Notes: generated from the sequence alone by a model not told the origin. DNA of 64,000 bases from an uncultured Dietzia sp. (GCF_937873725.1 NZ_CALMYY010000088.1:1-64000); one strand, 5' to 3'; counted from the stretch's first letter, positions 41,094-50,808 are shown. Made by a program: numbers and translations.

Positions 41094-42689
41094 TCACCTG
41101 CGGCGGCGGGTGCGGGTGCCGAAGATGTTCCGGCTGATCTCCCGCCCCGCCGCCGAGGCGGCCGAGCGCAGGAACGAGCGGACCGCCGGATTGGCCATGG
41201 CCCGCTCCACGAACGACTCGTCGCCGCCCCCGCCCGCCCCGTCGCCGGCCTGAGCCTGCTCCTGCGCCTCGACTCTCGCCTGCTCCCGGGCCCGCTCCGC
41301 CTGCTGCGCCGCGGCCTCGGCGTCGAGGGCCGCCCGATCCGCGGCGTCGGCCTGGGCCCGGAGCTTCTCGAACGCCGACAGGGGGTCCACGGTGGCCCCG
41401 TACCGGGCGTACAGCCCGGAGGCCCGGGCCTTCTCCGTGATCGCCGGGGCTCCGATCGTGTCCATGAGCGAGCGGGGCGGGGCCATGAGCGTCCACGCCA
41501 CCGGCGTGGGCGCGCCCCGCTCGGACAACACGGTGACGATCGCCTCACCGGTTCCGAGCGAGGTCAGCGCCGTGGCGATGTCGTACACCTCCGACCTCGG
41601 ATAGGTCTTGACCGTCTTGGCCAACGCCGCCTGGTCCTCGGGCGTGAACGCGCGCAGGGCGTGCTGGATCCGCGCCCCGAGCTGGGAGAGCACGTCCCTG
41701 GGGATGTCCGTGGGCTGCTGCGAGCAGAAGTACACCCCCACGCCCTTGGAGCGGATGAGCTTGACGGTCTGCACGACCTGCTCGAGGAACGCCTTGGAGG
41801 CGTCGGCGAAGAGCAGGTGGGCCTCGTCGAAGATGAACACGAGCTCCGGCTTGTCCGCGTCGCCCTTCTCCGGCAGCGTCTGGAACAGCTCGGCCAGGAT
41901 CCACATGAGGAACGTCGAGAACAGCGCCGGCCGGGCGGCCTGGTCCCCCAGCTCGATCGCGGTCACCACGCCCCGGCCGTCCTCGGTGCGCATGAGGTCG
42001 GCGGGGTCGAGCTCCGGGTCGCCGAAGAACGTGTCGCCGCCCGCGGCCTCGAGGTTGACCAGGGCGCGCAGGATCACGCCGGCCGTCGCGGTGGACACCC
42101 CGCCGATCCCCTTGAGGTCGGCCTTACCCTGGTCGCCGGTGAGGTACTGGATCACCGAGCGGAGGTCCTTGAGGTCGTACAGTTCGAGGCCCTGTTGGTC
42201 GGCCCAGTGGAAGATCAGTCCGAGAGTCGACTCCTGGGTGGCGTTGAGCCCCAGCACCTTGGACAGCAGGATCGGCCCGAAGCCGGAGATCGTCGCGCGG
42301 ATCGGGACCCCGATCCCCCCGGTCCCCAGCGAGACGAACTGCACCGGGAACGCCTCGGGCGTCCAGTCGGCGCCCGCGCGCGCCGCGCGATCGGAGATCG
42401 CCGCGGACGCCTCCCCGGGCGCGGCCAGGCCGGACAGGTCACCCTTGATATCGGCGACGACGACGGGGACGCCATTCGCCGACAGTTGTTCGACGAACAA
42501 CTGGACCGTCTTGGTCTTACCCGTCCCGGTGGCCCCGGCGATGAGCCCGTGGCGGTTGACCATGGACAGCGGCAGCGCCACCGTCGCGGCGGGGTCGGCG
42601 ACGCCGTCCACCACCACGGAACCGAGGGTGACCGCCCCTCCCTCCGTCGTGTATCCGGAGGCGATCTGGCGGGCGGCGGTGTCGGTCAT
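41094..42689 (-). CDS. HerA-like ATPase, DUF853 family
   Basis: A 531-residue ATPase. Walker [12 protein letters not shown] lies near residues 50-60 and Walker [13 protein letters not shown] near residue 290, with an arginine-finger region [15 protein letters not shown] Glu/Ala/Gln-rich coiled coil lies near the C-terminus ([15 protein letters not shown]) before a basic tail. The family resembles HerA/FtsK-type translocases and is often written as DUF853. The DNA or protein substrate is unknown. It is convergent with cmrA, with a 4-nt gap. Confidence 0.9.
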   Translation of the reverse strand: MTDTAARQIASGYTTEGGAVTLGSVVVDGVADPAATVALPLSMVNRHGLIAGATGTGKTKTVQLFVEQLSANGVPVVVADIKGDLSGLAAPGEASAAISDRAARAGADWTPEAFPVQFVSLGTGGIGVPIRATISGFGPILLSKVLGLNATQESTLGLIFHWADQQGLELYDLKDLRSVIQYLTGDQGKADLKGIGGVSTATAGVILRALVNLEAAGGDTFFGDPELDPADLMRTEDGRGVVTAIELGDQAARPALFSTFLMWILAELFQTLPEKGDADKPELVFIFDEAHLLFADASKAFLEQVVQTVKLIRSKGVGVYFCSQQPTDIPRDVLSQLGARIQHALRAFTPEDQAALAKTVKTYPRSEVYDIATALTSLGTGEAIVTVLSERGAPTPVAWTLMAPPRSLMDTIGAPAITEKARASGLYARYGATVDPLSAFEKLRAQADAADRAALDAEAAAQQAERAREQARVEAQEQAQAGDGAGGGGDESFVERAMANPAVRSFLRSAASAAGREISRNIFGTRTRRRR

Positions 42690-42749
42690 CTGTCAGGCTC
42701 CTCGGGCTGCGGGGCGTCACGGGACGTCGGCCGCCCACGGCGACGGCGA

Positions 42750-42761
42750 TATAGTCGAATG
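42750..42761 (+). promoter_or_regulatory. Candidate -10 element of a leaderless orn promoter
   Basis: TATAGT (42750-42755) is a near-consensus -10. It ends 3 nt before the first ATG and 6 nt before the second of two consecutive ATGs, so the mRNA probably begins at the second ATG. No Shine-Dalgarno is present. Confidence 0.5.
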
Positions 42762-43418
42762 ATGCCAGAGCCGACCATCGCAGCCGCGTCCGCGCCGACG
42801 CCCCACCAGGAGTCCAAGAACGACCGGATCGTCTGGATCGACTGCGAGATGACCGGCCTCGACATCTCCCACGACGTCCTGGTGGAGATCGCGGCCCTGG
42901 TCACCGACTCCGAGCTCAACGTCCTCGGCGAGGGCGTGGACATCGTCATCCACACCACCGAGGCCAAGCTCGACGCGATGCTGCCCGTCGTCCGGGACAT
43001 GCACGCCTCCTCGGGCCTGACCGAGGAGATCCGCGAGTCGACGGTCACCCTCGCCGAGGCCGAGAAGCTGGTCCTGGACTACATCCGCACCTGGGTGCCG
43101 GTGGCCGGGACCGCCCCCCTGGCCGGCAACTCGATCGGCACCGACCGCGGGTTCCTCGCCCGCGACATGCCGGATCTCAACGGCTACCTGCACTACCGGA
43201 TGATCGACGTCAGCTCGATCAAGGAGCTGTCCCGGCGCTGGTACCCGCGCATCTACTTCGGCCAGCCGGAGAAGGGCATGGCCCACCGCGCCCTGGCGGA
43301 CATCAAGGAATCGATCCGCGAGCTGCAGTACTACCGGGCGACCGCATTTGTGCCGCAGCCCGGGCCGACCTCGGAGGACGTCCGGGCGGCTGCGGCGGCC
43401 CTGCCCCCGGTGGTCTGA
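42762..43418 (+). CDS. orn: Oligoribonuclease
   Basis: DEDDh exoribonuclease that degrades 2-5 nt RNAs, including pGpG from c-di-GMP breakdown. It has 218 residues. The acidic residues and His lie in [11 protein letters not shown] (Asp27, Glu29), [22 protein letters not shown] and [11 protein letters not shown]. It carries about 20 extra N-terminal residues relative to E. coli Orn. Two adjacent ATGs (42759 and 42762) are possible; the second fits the leaderless promoter best. It is divergent from the DUF853 gene, as in M. tuberculosis. Confidence 0.95.
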   Translation: MPEPTIAAASAPTPHQESKNDRIVWIDCEMTGLDISHDVLVEIAALVTDSELNVLGEGVDIVIHTTEAKLDAMLPVVRDMHASSGLTEEIRESTVTLAEAEKLVLDYIRTWVPVAGTAPLAGNSIGTDRGFLARDMPDLNGYLHYRMIDVSSIKELSRRWYPRIYFGQPEKGMAHRALADIKESIRELQYYRATAFVPQPGPTSEDVRAAAAALPPVV

Positions 43419-43502
43419 CCCGCCGGGAGCACCACCAGGGGATTTCCCGCCCCGGGTGTCGACCGGGTAACATCGTGGGCGCTGTCCGCGAGGGCGGCGA
43501 TG

Positions 43503-43575
43503 GTGGCTGTAGTTCAGTTGGTAGAGCACCAGGTTGTGATCCTGGCTGTCGCGGGTTCGAGTCCCGTCAGCCACC
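43503..43575 (+). tRNA. tRNA-His (GTG)
   Basis: A 73-nt cloverleaf. The acceptor stem is GTGGCTG / CAGCCAC, preceded by a genomic G at -1 (43502) and followed by the His-specific discriminator C. The anticodon loop is TTGTGAT with GTG and the T loop is TTCGAGT. CCA is not encoded. Confidence 0.96.
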
Positions 43576-43582
43576 CCGACGC

Positions 43583-43614
43583 GCAGGGCCCGGACCTTCT
43601 GGTCTGGGCCCTGC
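43583..43614 (+). terminator. Terminator after tRNA-His
   Basis: A 14-bp stem (GCAGGGCCCGGACC / GGTCTGGGCCCTGC, one mismatch) with a TTCT loop starts 8 nt after the tRNA. A short T-containing stretch (TCTCGTTC) follows. Confidence 0.85.
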
Positions 43615-43708
43615 TCTCGTTCACCGAGACGACCGCGCTCTCCGTGCCCGCACCCCGTCGTGTGGACGCCGGCGGTCAGGGCGTCACACAGCACCGGGTC
43701 ACACGCTC

Positions 43709-44642
43709 ATGAGCTTGGTCGACTCGAGCGAGGCGTTCAGATCGTCGTTGAAGTTCTTCACGGCCAGGCGCAGAACCAGTCCGATGAACAGGAACGGCAG
43801 CGTGAACACCAGTAGCCATCCCACGGCCTGCCAGTAGTCGCCGTCGTAGATTCCCGCGATGGCCGCTCGTACGGCGGTCGCCTCACCGATCGCCAGGACG
43901 AGCGTGTAGGCGATGACGCCGACGAAGAGGATCGTGCTCTGCAGCAGGGCGAGCCCGCCGAAGATCGCGAAGTGCCCGAAGTACTCCTGTCACGGCGTGA
44001 GCGGGCCGGCGAGCGGCGGGAGTGCGTCCTCGTCGATCTCGGTGCGGATGAGCACCGCGAGCAGAAGTGCACCCACCCAGCGACAGAGCACAGTGTACAA
44101 ACCCCCCGAGCGCGTCCTTCGTCGACGTCACGGCGACCGCGCCCTGACGGATCGCACCGGTGGCGTCTCCGCCGGCCTGGGACGACGACGAGGCGAGCGA
44201 GCCGCCGCTCGTCAGGAGGCTGTCGCCGGACGAGAGGACCGCCGCGACCATCTCGGCGGTCCCCGCTGCGGAGATCAACTGCACGGAGATCCCGCCGGCC
44301 CCGGTGCCGAGCCGATAGACGGCCTTTTTCGCCTCGGAGTCGTCGAGGTGTGTGGCCAGCGACGACACCAGAGCCAGGCCGACCTCGTCGAGAGTCCGCG
44401 TGAAGCTCGTGTTGATCTGCGTCGAGACGTCAGTCGCGGCCTCTCCGGTGGTCAGCGACGAGAGCGCGTTCCTCTTCTGGTTGACGTAGAAGTCGATCTC
44501 GACCGGCTTCGCGCCGGGGGCGAGGAAGGTCATCATCTTCTGACTGGAATCCGGGGGCAGCACGATCGTCGCGTGGTACTCCTCGGGTTTGGTGCCCTCG
44601 ATCGCATGGACTCGGTGATGCGTCTGACGTCGGCGCTGCAGT
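43709..44642 (-). pseudogene. Decayed YhgE/Pip-type membrane protein gene
   Basis: The minus strand encodes pieces of one membrane protein in three frames. The first piece is ADVRRITESM, which shifts near 44605 into AIEGTKPEEYHATIVLPPDS and a long coiled-coil-like region ending TSTKDALGG near 44108. A shift at the six-base C/G run (44102-44107) leads to LYTVLCRWVGALLLAVLIRT. An in-frame TGA at 43990-43992 interrupts LTP-stop-QEYFGHFAIFGG, where Trp would fit. The last piece has two membrane segments (LLQSTILFVGVIAYTLVLAI, VGWLLVFTLPFLFIGLVLRL). The N-terminal membrane anchor is missing. The layout is that of YhgE/Pip proteins. Sequencing error could explain one shift but hardly all defects. 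Confidence 0.75.
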
Positions 44643-44671
44643 AGCGCCCGCGCTGCGGGCGAACGCGGCGC

Positions 44672-45661
44672 CTACCAGCGGTTGCGCGACTCCTCCGCCC
44701 AGCCCACCAGCCCATCCAGTGACACGGTGGTGCCGTCGTCCAGCACCCCGATGCCGTGCCAGACGCCGAACGCCTGCCACGTCTTGACCGCCAGCACCCC
44801 CAACTCGGTGATGTCTCGACGCTGATGGAACGGCGTGAGAGTGGCGTCCAGACGCTCTCCCCGCACCCGCCACCGCCCGGCCGGGTCGGCCACGTCGTAG
44901 GACCAGCGGAGGTCATCGCCGAGCTTGTGCATCCGCCCGTCCACGAGGATCCCGTTCTCGGTGACGCCGGTGCCGTCGGTCCATCTGCCGCCCACCTGGA
45001 TCGCGCGGGTGGAACCGTCCACGACTCCACTGCCCGCGCCCCAGTTCCAGACGTTCGAGTAGCGCCAGCGGCCCCGCCCGCGGTCGAGTACGGCCCAGCC
45101 CTCCCCCAGCACGTGGGTCTCGCCGTCGATCGTCACCGTGCCGGTGACCGGATTGGCCAGATCCTTGAGCGTGTACTGGAAGCGCGTCGCGCCCCACGGC
45201 ACCACCACCGCGAGACTGTCATGCCTCGGGCGGGAGACCTCCAAGCTCAGCTGCAGCCCACGAGCCCGCACACCGAGGGAGGTGGAGACCTCGTCGTCGT
45301 CGATCTCGATCGTCACCCGCGTCGACCCGAACCCCGCGGCGGCGTGAATCGTGCCGTCGCCCGGCACGTCGCTGAAGCCCGGCGCATGCAGCGGCGTGAT
45401 TCCGCTGCGCACCGTCTCCACGCCCGTCCTCCGGTCCAGGACGTAGACGGCGCAGTTGGCCAGATAGTCGAGGCCGGCGACGGTGAGTCCCACCACGAAC
45501 CGGTCGGAGACGATCCCCCAGTACTCCCACCGCTTGGTGCGGCCCCAGCCGCCGATGTGCGTGCGGTGCAGGGGCTTACGCGACCAGCCCACGGCGGCCG
45601 GGTCGAGCCGAACGCCGTGGGCGAGGTCCGTGATCTCGGTGATTTCGCGCTCCGCAGTCAT
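44672..45661 (-). CDS. DUF2804 family protein
   Basis: A 329-residue protein, probably cytosolic, mostly beta-strand by composition. Motifs typical of DUF2804 are visible: KRWEYWGIVSDRFVVGLTVA, then GEGWAVLDRGRGRWRYSNVW, WNWGAGSG and WTDGTGVTENGILVDG. The lipocalin-like fold suggests binding of a hydrophobic molecule, but no reaction is known. It lies beside the decayed Pip-like gene and divergent from efeU. Confidence 0.8.
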   Translation of the reverse strand: MTAEREITEITDLAHGVRLDPAAVGWSRKPLHRTHIGGWGRTKRWEYWGIVSDRFVVGLTVAGLDYLANCAVYVLDRRTGVETVRSGITPLHAPGFSDVPGDGTIHAAAGFGSTRVTIEIDDDEVSTSLGVRARGLQLSLEVSRPRHDSLAVVVPWGATRFQYTLKDLANPVTGTVTIDGETHVLGEGWAVLDRGRGRWRYSNVWNWGAGSGVVDGSTRAIQVGGRWTDGTGVTENGILVDGRMHKLGDDLRWSYDVADPAGRWRVRGERLDATLTPFHQRRDITELGVLAVKTWQAFGVWHGIGVLDDGTTVSLDGLVGWAEESRNRW

Positions 45662-45724
45662 GGAGACACTCTGTCATCCGAGGCGGGCGGCTCCGACCCG
45701 ACTCCACCGGCCGCGGCGGGGCTG

Positions 45725-45753
45725 TTGCGTTCGGCGCTCCCGAGGGGTAGAAC
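45725..45753 (+). promoter_or_regulatory. efeUOB promoter
   Basis: TTGCGT (45725-45730), a 17-nt spacer and TAGAAC (45748-45753) make a good sigma-70-type promoter. Initiation is expected near 45760, with the IdeR/DtxR box just downstream. Confidence 0.55.
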
Positions 45754-45770
45754 TTTCTGCGCGAGGCAAC

Positions 45771-45789
45771 CAAGGGTAGCCATTCCTAA
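45771..45789. promoter_or_regulatory. IdeR/DtxR iron box upstream of efeUOB
   Basis: CAAGGGTAGCCATTCCTAA matches 13 of 19 positions of the palindromic DtxR/IdeR consensus (TTAGGTTAGSCTAACCTAA). It lies about 10-30 nt past the predicted start point and 60 nt before efeU, where iron-loaded repressor would block transcription. Confidence 0.7.
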
Positions 45790-45848
45790 GTTCCTCGACC
45801 CGGGCCGTCCATCGCGACCCGGATCCCGATCAGAATCCAGGCCACTCC

Positions 45849-46739
45849 ATGTTCCTCGCCAACTTCCTCATCGCCTTGCGCGAAGGGCTCGAAGCCGCCC
45901 TCGTGGTGGGCATCCTCGTGGCCTATCTGGTCAAGATCGGCCGCCGAGACCTCCTCCCCCGGCTCTGGGCGGGCGTCGCCGTCGCCTCCCTCGTCCCCCT
46001 GGCCGCGGGCGCGTACATGACGTGGGGCCCCTACACGATGACTTTCGCCGCCCAGGAGATCCTCGGCGGCACCCTCAGTCTTCTCGCCGTAGCCCTGATC
46101 ACCTGGATGATCCTCTGGATGGGCACCCACGCGGCCGGCCAGAAGGCGGGGCTGGAGACCTCGCTCGCCGGTGCGGTGGACAGGGGCGGCCGCGGGATCG
46201 TGTGGATCGCACTCCTCGCCGTGGGTCGGGAGTCGCTCGAGACCGCGATGTTCGTCTGGGCCACCACCCAGTCCACCATGAACACCTCGGCCGTCGTCCC
46301 CGCCATCGCGGTGGTGTGCGGCCTCGCCACCGCCGCGGCCCTGGGGGTCCTCATCTACGCCCGCGCCATGCGGATCGACATCGGTGCGTTCTTCCGATGG
46401 AGCGGGATCTTCCTCATCGTGGTGGCCGCCGGCATCGTCTCCTACGGCATCGGCGACCTCCAGGAGGCCTCCGTCCTGCCCGGCTGGGGTAACTGGGCGT
46501 TCGATCTGTCCCACCTGGTCCCCACCTCCGGCATCGGAGTCGTGCCCTACACGCTGGCCGTGGCCGTGGTGAACCTGAACTTCATGCCCACCTGGCTCCA
46601 GGTGTTCGGATGGGTCGCGTACCTCGTCGTCGTGGTCCCGCTCTTCCTCCGCGCCACGCGCCGCCGACCCCGGCCGGCCGGCGGGACCACCACCCCGGCC
46701 ACACCGGCCCCCACCGACAAGAAAGCCACCACACTGTGA
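45849..46739 (+). CDS. efeU: Iron permease EfeU (FTR1 family)
   Basis: Membrane permease for iron uptake, 296 residues with seven or so transmembrane helices. The two REGLE-type iron motifs are REGLEA (residues 11-16) and GRESLETA (near residue 125). The C-terminal tail is Arg/Pro/Thr-rich. The gene heads efeU-efeO-efeB, where the stop of efeU overlaps the GTG of efeO. An iron box upstream indicates repression when iron is plentiful. Confidence 0.95.
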   Translation: MFLANFLIALREGLEAALVVGILVAYLVKIGRRDLLPRLWAGVAVASLVPLAAGAYMTWGPYTMTFAAQEILGGTLSLLAVALITWMILWMGTHAAGQKAGLETSLAGAVDRGGRGIVWIALLAVGRESLETAMFVWATTQSTMNTSAVVPAIAVVCGLATAAALGVLIYARAMRIDIGAFFRWSGIFLIVVAAGIVSYGIGDLQEASVLPGWGNWAFDLSHLVPTSGIGVVPYTLAVAVVNLNFMPTWLQVFGWVAYLVVVVPLFLRATRRRPRPAGGTTTPATPAPTDKKATTL

Positions 46740-47926
46740 ATCGCGCCATCCTCCGCCAGCCCGTCCTCGCGTACCCGGTCGGACTCGCCGCCACCCTGGC
46801 CGTGCTCGCGGGGTGCACCGCCAACACCCCGACCCCCGCGACCGGGGGCTCCGAGCCTCTCGAGGTGACGATCAACGGCGCCGACTGCCCGGTCTCGGCC
46901 ACCGAGACCCCCTCGGGAACCGCCCGCTTCACGCTCGTCAACGCCGGTGGCGAGTCCAACGAGTTCGAGATCCTCGCCGAGGACAAGCTCCGGATCGTGG
47001 GCGAGCGCGAGAACCTCGGACCCGGCACGACCACCGACTTCACCATCGTGCTCGAACCCGGCACGTACTACACGGCGTGCAAGCCCAACATGGTCGGCGA
47101 GATCACGGGACTCACCGAGTTCACGGTGACCGACTCCGGTGAGGAGATCACGGTCTCCGAGGACGAGCAGGCCCTGCGCGACGCGGCCGTGGTGAGCTAC
47201 ACCGCCTACGTCAGAGATCAGGCCGGGGCGCTGCTCACCGGGACCCGGGAGTTCACGACCGCCTACCTCGCCGGCGACCGCGACCTGGCCCGGGAGCTGT
47301 ACCCCCGGGTGCGGATGCACTACGAGCGCATCGAGCCCACGGCCGAGGCGTTCGGGGACATCGACCCGGCGCTCGACCTGCGTGAGGCCGACTCGCAGGA
47401 ACTGGGCGAGCCGTGGACCGGGTGGCACGTGCTGGAGAAGGACCTGTGGCTGCCCGCCGGCCAGCCCGCGCTCACCGCGGATCAGCGACGCGAGATGGCG
47501 GACGCCCTCGACCGCGACACCCGGACGCTCTACGACCTGGTCAGCGCCGACGACTTCACGATCGGCCTGGATGAGATCTCCAACGGCGCCATCGCGCTGC
47601 TCGAGGAGGTGGCGACCACCAAGATCACCGGCGAGGAGGAGATCTTCTCGCACACCGACCTCTACGACATCCAGGCCAACCTCGAGGGCGCCTCGGTGGC
47701 GTTCGGGACGGTCCGCGACCTCGCAGAACTCAAGGACGCCGAGCTGGTCGACGAGATCGACGCGCGCATCGCCTCCCTCAGCTCGACGCTGGACGGCTAC
47801 CGCACCGGCGAGGACGGGTTCGTCCCGTTCACCGAGCTCGACGCCGCCGAGCGCAAGCAGCTCTCCGACTCCGTCAACGCCCTGCGGCGGCCACTGGCCA
47901 CCCTGACCGAGGTCATCGTCGGCTGA
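46736..47926 (+). CDS. efeO: Iron-uptake lipoprotein EfeO (cupredoxin + M75 domains)
   Basis: A 396-residue exported lipoprotein (lipobox LAVLAGC, Cys27). The N-terminal cupredoxin domain (about 40-125) has the Cys motifs CPVSATETPSG and ACKPNMVGEI. The C-terminal M75 (imelysin-like) domain contains MHYERIEPTAEAFGDIDP and GWHVLEKDLW with the H-x-x-E metal site. EfeO hands iron to EfeU. The GTG start overlaps the efeU stop (GTGA). Confidence 0.95.
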   Translation: MNRAILRQPVLAYPVGLAATLAVLAGCTANTPTPATGGSEPLEVTINGADCPVSATETPSGTARFTLVNAGGESNEFEILAEDKLRIVGERENLGPGTTTDFTIVLEPGTYYTACKPNMVGEITGLTEFTVTDSGEEITVSEDEQALRDAAVVSYTAYVRDQAGALLTGTREFTTAYLAGDRDLARELYPRVRMHYERIEPTAEAFGDIDPALDLREADSQELGEPWTGWHVLEKDLWLPAGQPALTADQRREMADALDRDTRTLYDLVSADDFTIGLDEISNGAIALLEEVATTKITGEEEIFSHTDLYDIQANLEGASVAFGTVRDLAELKDAELVDEIDARIASLSSTLDGYRTGEDGFVPFTELDAAERKQLSDSVNALRRPLATLTEVIVG

Positions 47927-47927
47927 C

Positions 47928-49259
47928 ATGGACCCGCAGACGATCGGCCCGCGACAGCCCGCAGACGCGGAACCCCCGGCGCACACCACCGACACCGGGG
48001 TCACCCGGCGGGTGGTGCTCGCGGGCGCTCTTGCCGGCGGGGTGGGCGCCGTGGCGGGATTCGCCGGGGGGCGGGCCTCCGCCGGAGGCGGCGCCGCCCC
48101 CGGGATCGGCGAACTCAGCTACCCGTTCCGCGGCGAGCACCAGCAGGGCGTCACCACCCCGGCACAGCAGCAGATGCACCTCACGGCGTTCGACGTGACG
48201 GCCCGGGACCGGGATTCCCTGATCGACCTGCTCACCGCGTGGACCCGCGCCGCCGAGAACCTCACGCAGGGGTTGCCGGTCGACTCGATGCGGGTGTCCA
48301 AATCCGCACCCCCCGACGACACCGGCGAGGCCTTCGACCTCCCGGCCGCCGGCCTCACCATCACCTTTGGCTTCGGGCGGACCCTGTTCCGGGACCAGCA
48401 GGGCCGCGACCGCTTCGGCCTGGGCGACCGGCTGCCCGCCGCGCTCGCCGAGGACATCCCGCGGATGGCGGCGGAGAAGATCGATCCCGGTCGGAGCGGC
48501 GGGGACCTGGTGGTGCAGGCCTGTGCCGAGGACCCGCTCGTGGCGCTGCACGCCGTCCACAACCTCACGCGGATCGCGTTCGGGTGGGCCACCGTCCGGT
48601 GGACGCAGCTCGGTTACGGGCGGACCTCCTCCACGGGGGCCGGCCAGGTCACCCCGCGCAACCTCTTCGGCTTCAAGGACGGGACAGCGTCGCTGCGCGG
48701 GAACCAGGACGAACTGCTGCGGGACTTCGTCTGGGTGGCCGAGGGCGACGGAGGCGGCGCCGCGGACTGGATGGCCGGCGGGACCTACCTCTGCGCCCGC
48801 AAGATCCGCATGACCATGGAGGTGTGGGACGAGCTGCCCCTGCGGGACCAGGAGAACGCGGTGGGCCGGGACAAGATCTCCGGCGCTCCCCTGTCGGGCG
48901 GCGACGAGTCCAGCGCGCCGGACTTCACCGCACGAACCCCGGGCGGTTCCCCCGTGATCCCCGAGGCGAGTCACGTGGCACTGATGCACCCGACCCGGAA
49001 CGCCGGCGTCCAGATGCTCCGCCGCGGCTACAACTACACGGACGGCTCGGACGAGCTGGGCCGGTTGGACGCCGGCCTGTTCTTCATCGCGTTCGTCCGC
49101 GACCCGCGTCAACACTTCACTCCGCTGTTGGCCCGGATGCAGTTCGACCTGCTCACCCAGTACCTGCAGCACCTCACGAACTCGGTGTTCGCGATCCCGC
49201 CGGGCCTGGCGGAGGGGCAGATCTACGTGGGGCAGGGACTCTTCGAGGACCCCGTCTAG
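47928..49259 (+). CDS. efeB: Dye-decolorising-type haem peroxidase EfeB
   Basis: A DyP-family haem enzyme of 443 residues. A twin-arginine signal (TRRVVLAGALAGG, Arg27-Arg28) exports it folded. The GxxDG motif is GFKDGTAS near residue 248, and the proximal His lies in the C-terminal region (SHVALMHPTRN). In Efe systems EfeB is proposed to oxidise ferrous iron or extract iron from haem. The ATG starts one base after the efeO stop. The stop lies one base from the convergent L,D-transpeptidase stop. Confidence 0.94.
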   Translation: MDPQTIGPRQPADAEPPAHTTDTGVTRRVVLAGALAGGVGAVAGFAGGRASAGGGAAPGIGELSYPFRGEHQQGVTTPAQQQMHLTAFDVTARDRDSLIDLLTAWTRAAENLTQGLPVDSMRVSKSAPPDDTGEAFDLPAAGLTITFGFGRTLFRDQQGRDRFGLGDRLPAALAEDIPRMAAEKIDPGRSGGDLVVQACAEDPLVALHAVHNLTRIAFGWATVRWTQLGYGRTSSTGAGQVTPRNLFGFKDGTASLRGNQDELLRDFVWVAEGDGGGAADWMAGGTYLCARKIRMTMEVWDELPLRDQENAVGRDKISGAPLSGGDESSAPDFTARTPGGSPVIPEASHVALMHPTRNAGVQMLRRGYNYTDGSDELGRLDAGLFFIAFVRDPRQHFTPLLARMQFDLLTQYLQHLTNSVFAIPPGLAEGQIYVGQGLFEDPV

Positions 49260-49260
49260 C

Positions 49261-50490
49261 TCAGGACGACCCCTCGTCGGCGTTCCCTGCCTTCCAGGTG
49301 GCCCACGGGATGTTCCAGTCTCCCAGGCCGTCCCACCCGGGCAGGGTCGGGCCCACCGTTCCGGAGACCTCGACGATGTCGCCGCGCTTGGAGTTCTCGT
49401 AGAACCACGCCGCGTCCGAGGTGGAGACGTTGAGGCAGCCATGGCTGGTGTTCTGGCTTCCCTGGGCCCACACGGACCACGGCGCCGCGTGGACGAAGAT
49501 GCCGCTGTAGGACATGCGGGTCGCGTACTGGACCGGGGTGCGATACCCCTCCGCCGAGTTGACCGGCACCCCGTAGGTGGACGAGTCCATCACCAGCGAC
49601 GCGTGCTTCTCGCCGATGATGTACGTGCCGTTGGGGGTCGGGGCCGAGGACTTGCCCATCGAGGTGGGCATGGTCTTGACCACCTCGCCGTTGCGCTCGA
49701 CCACGATCTGCTTGGTGGAGTCGTCCACCCTGGAGATGACCGCGTCACCGATCTCGAAGTTGCTGAACGCGTCCTCCTGGCCGTACATGCCCCCGCCCAG
49801 GTCCTCGCCGTAGATGTCCACGTGCACGTCGATCTTGGTTCCGGGGGCCCAGTACTCGGCCGGCCGCCAGCGGACCTCCTGGTCGGACACCCAGTAGAAG
49901 GCTCCCTCGACAGCGGGGTCGGTGGTGATGACGATCTTGTCCTGGGCGGCCCGGCGATCCGCGATCGGCTCGTCGAACATCACGGCCACGGGCTGTCCGA
50001 TCCCGACCGTGGACCCCTCACCCGTGGTGAGGTACGCCGCGGTCATGATGCGGGGCGTGAGGGTGCTGAACGTCGCGTTCTTCCGCGCGACCAGGCCGGC
50101 CTCGTCCGTGGCCGAGGACTCAAGCGTGTACTGGCGGCCGTACCCGAGCTCCTCGGTGCTCCGCCATTCCGTGAAGTCGGCGTTGAACTCCCCCGCGACC
50201 TGCACGCCCTCCGGGTTGCGCAGGACCACCGAGTCGAGGCGACCGTCGCTCGCGGTGAGCACGACCGGTTGGGCGGGGTTGGCGTCGAGCGCACCGTCTC
50301 CGACGGACAGGTCCATCACCACGGCCGGACCCGCGGGGGCCTCCGCGACCTGGGATCCCCCGCCGCCCTCGCCGATCGTGCAGCCCGTGAGGACGAGCGT
50401 CGTGGTGAGAACCGCGGCCAGCGCGATGCGGCTCCTCGACCGGACGCGTGCGCCCGTTCGTCTGGCCGGTGTCGTCCTGCGCTGAGTCAC
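49261..50490 (-). CDS. L,D-transpeptidase lipoprotein (LdtB/Rv2518c type)
   Basis: Forms 3-3 cross-links in peptidoglycan. The 409-residue product has a basic signal with a lipobox (LVLTGC, Cys37), two Ig-like domains (about residues 60-240) and a YkuD catalytic domain with the motif NTSHGCLNVS (catalytic Cys near residue 350). It resembles LdtMt2, whose gene Rv2518c lies in the same neighbourhood. I prefer the GTG at 50488-50490, which follows GGAAGGGG; a GTG 39 nt upstream (50529) is an alternative. A TTGACG-18-CGATAT promoter (50613-50584, minus) is visible. Confidence 0.93.
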   Translation of the reverse strand: MTQRRTTPARRTGARVRSRSRIALAAVLTTTLVLTGCTIGEGGGGSQVAEAPAGPAVVMDLSVGDGALDANPAQPVVLTASDGRLDSVVLRNPEGVQVAGEFNADFTEWRSTEELGYGRQYTLESSATDEAGLVARKNATFSTLTPRIMTAAYLTTGEGSTVGIGQPVAVMFDEPIADRRAAQDKIVITTDPAVEGAFYWVSDQEVRWRPAEYWAPGTKIDVHVDIYGEDLGGGMYGQEDAFSNFEIGDAVISRVDDSTKQIVVERNGEVVKTMPTSMGKSSAPTPNGTYIIGEKHASLVMDSSTYGVPVNSAEGYRTPVQYATRMSYSGIFVHAAPWSVWAQGSQNTSHGCLNVSTSDAAWFYENSKRGDIVEVSGTVGPTLPGWDGLGDWNIPWATWKAGNADEGSS

Positions 50491-50583
50491 TAAGAGCCCC
50501 TTCCGAACATCCCCCGCCCCCGCGGACACGCCTCGGCCGCGGGGAACTCAACCCCAGTATGCCTGGGAAGATGCACGCCTTCC

Positions 50584-50613
50584 ATATCGAAATGATTAAG
50601 GATGCCTCGTCAA
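50584..50613 (-). promoter_or_regulatory. Promoter of the L,D-transpeptidase gene
   Basis: On the minus strand, TTGACG (50613-50608), an 18-nt spacer and CGATAT (50589-50584). The stretch is notably AT-rich compared with its surroundings. Confidence 0.45.
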
Positions 50614-50693
50614 CATCCGAGACACCCCCGCCCTGACCAGCCGATTTCGCGTTCCCGACGGCGTCCTGTTACTGTTTCTCTCGCACCACGCAG

Positions 50694-50766
<73 letters not shown>

Positions 50767-50773
50767 CAAGACA

Positions 50774-50808
50774 ACGAGAGGCCCTCCCCCGCGGGGAGGG
50801 CCTCTCGT
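50774..50808. terminator. Bidirectional terminator after tRNA-Lys
   Basis: A 16-bp perfect stem (ACGAGAGGCCCTCCCC / GGGGAGGGCCTCTCGT) with a CGC loop begins 8 nt after the tRNA. It also lies 25 nt beyond the convergent DUF3618 stop, so it can serve both genes. Confidence 0.85.

Noticed and set aside
43709..44563. Two separate intact small genes instead of a pseudogene
   Set aside because: The pieces join into one YhgE/Pip-like order, neither has its own ribosome site, and the C-terminal piece has no start.
50584..50613. An IdeR box near the L,D-transpeptidase promoter
   Set aside because: The AT-rich stretch contains TTAAGGATGCCT but lacks the paired half-site of the 19-bp consensus.
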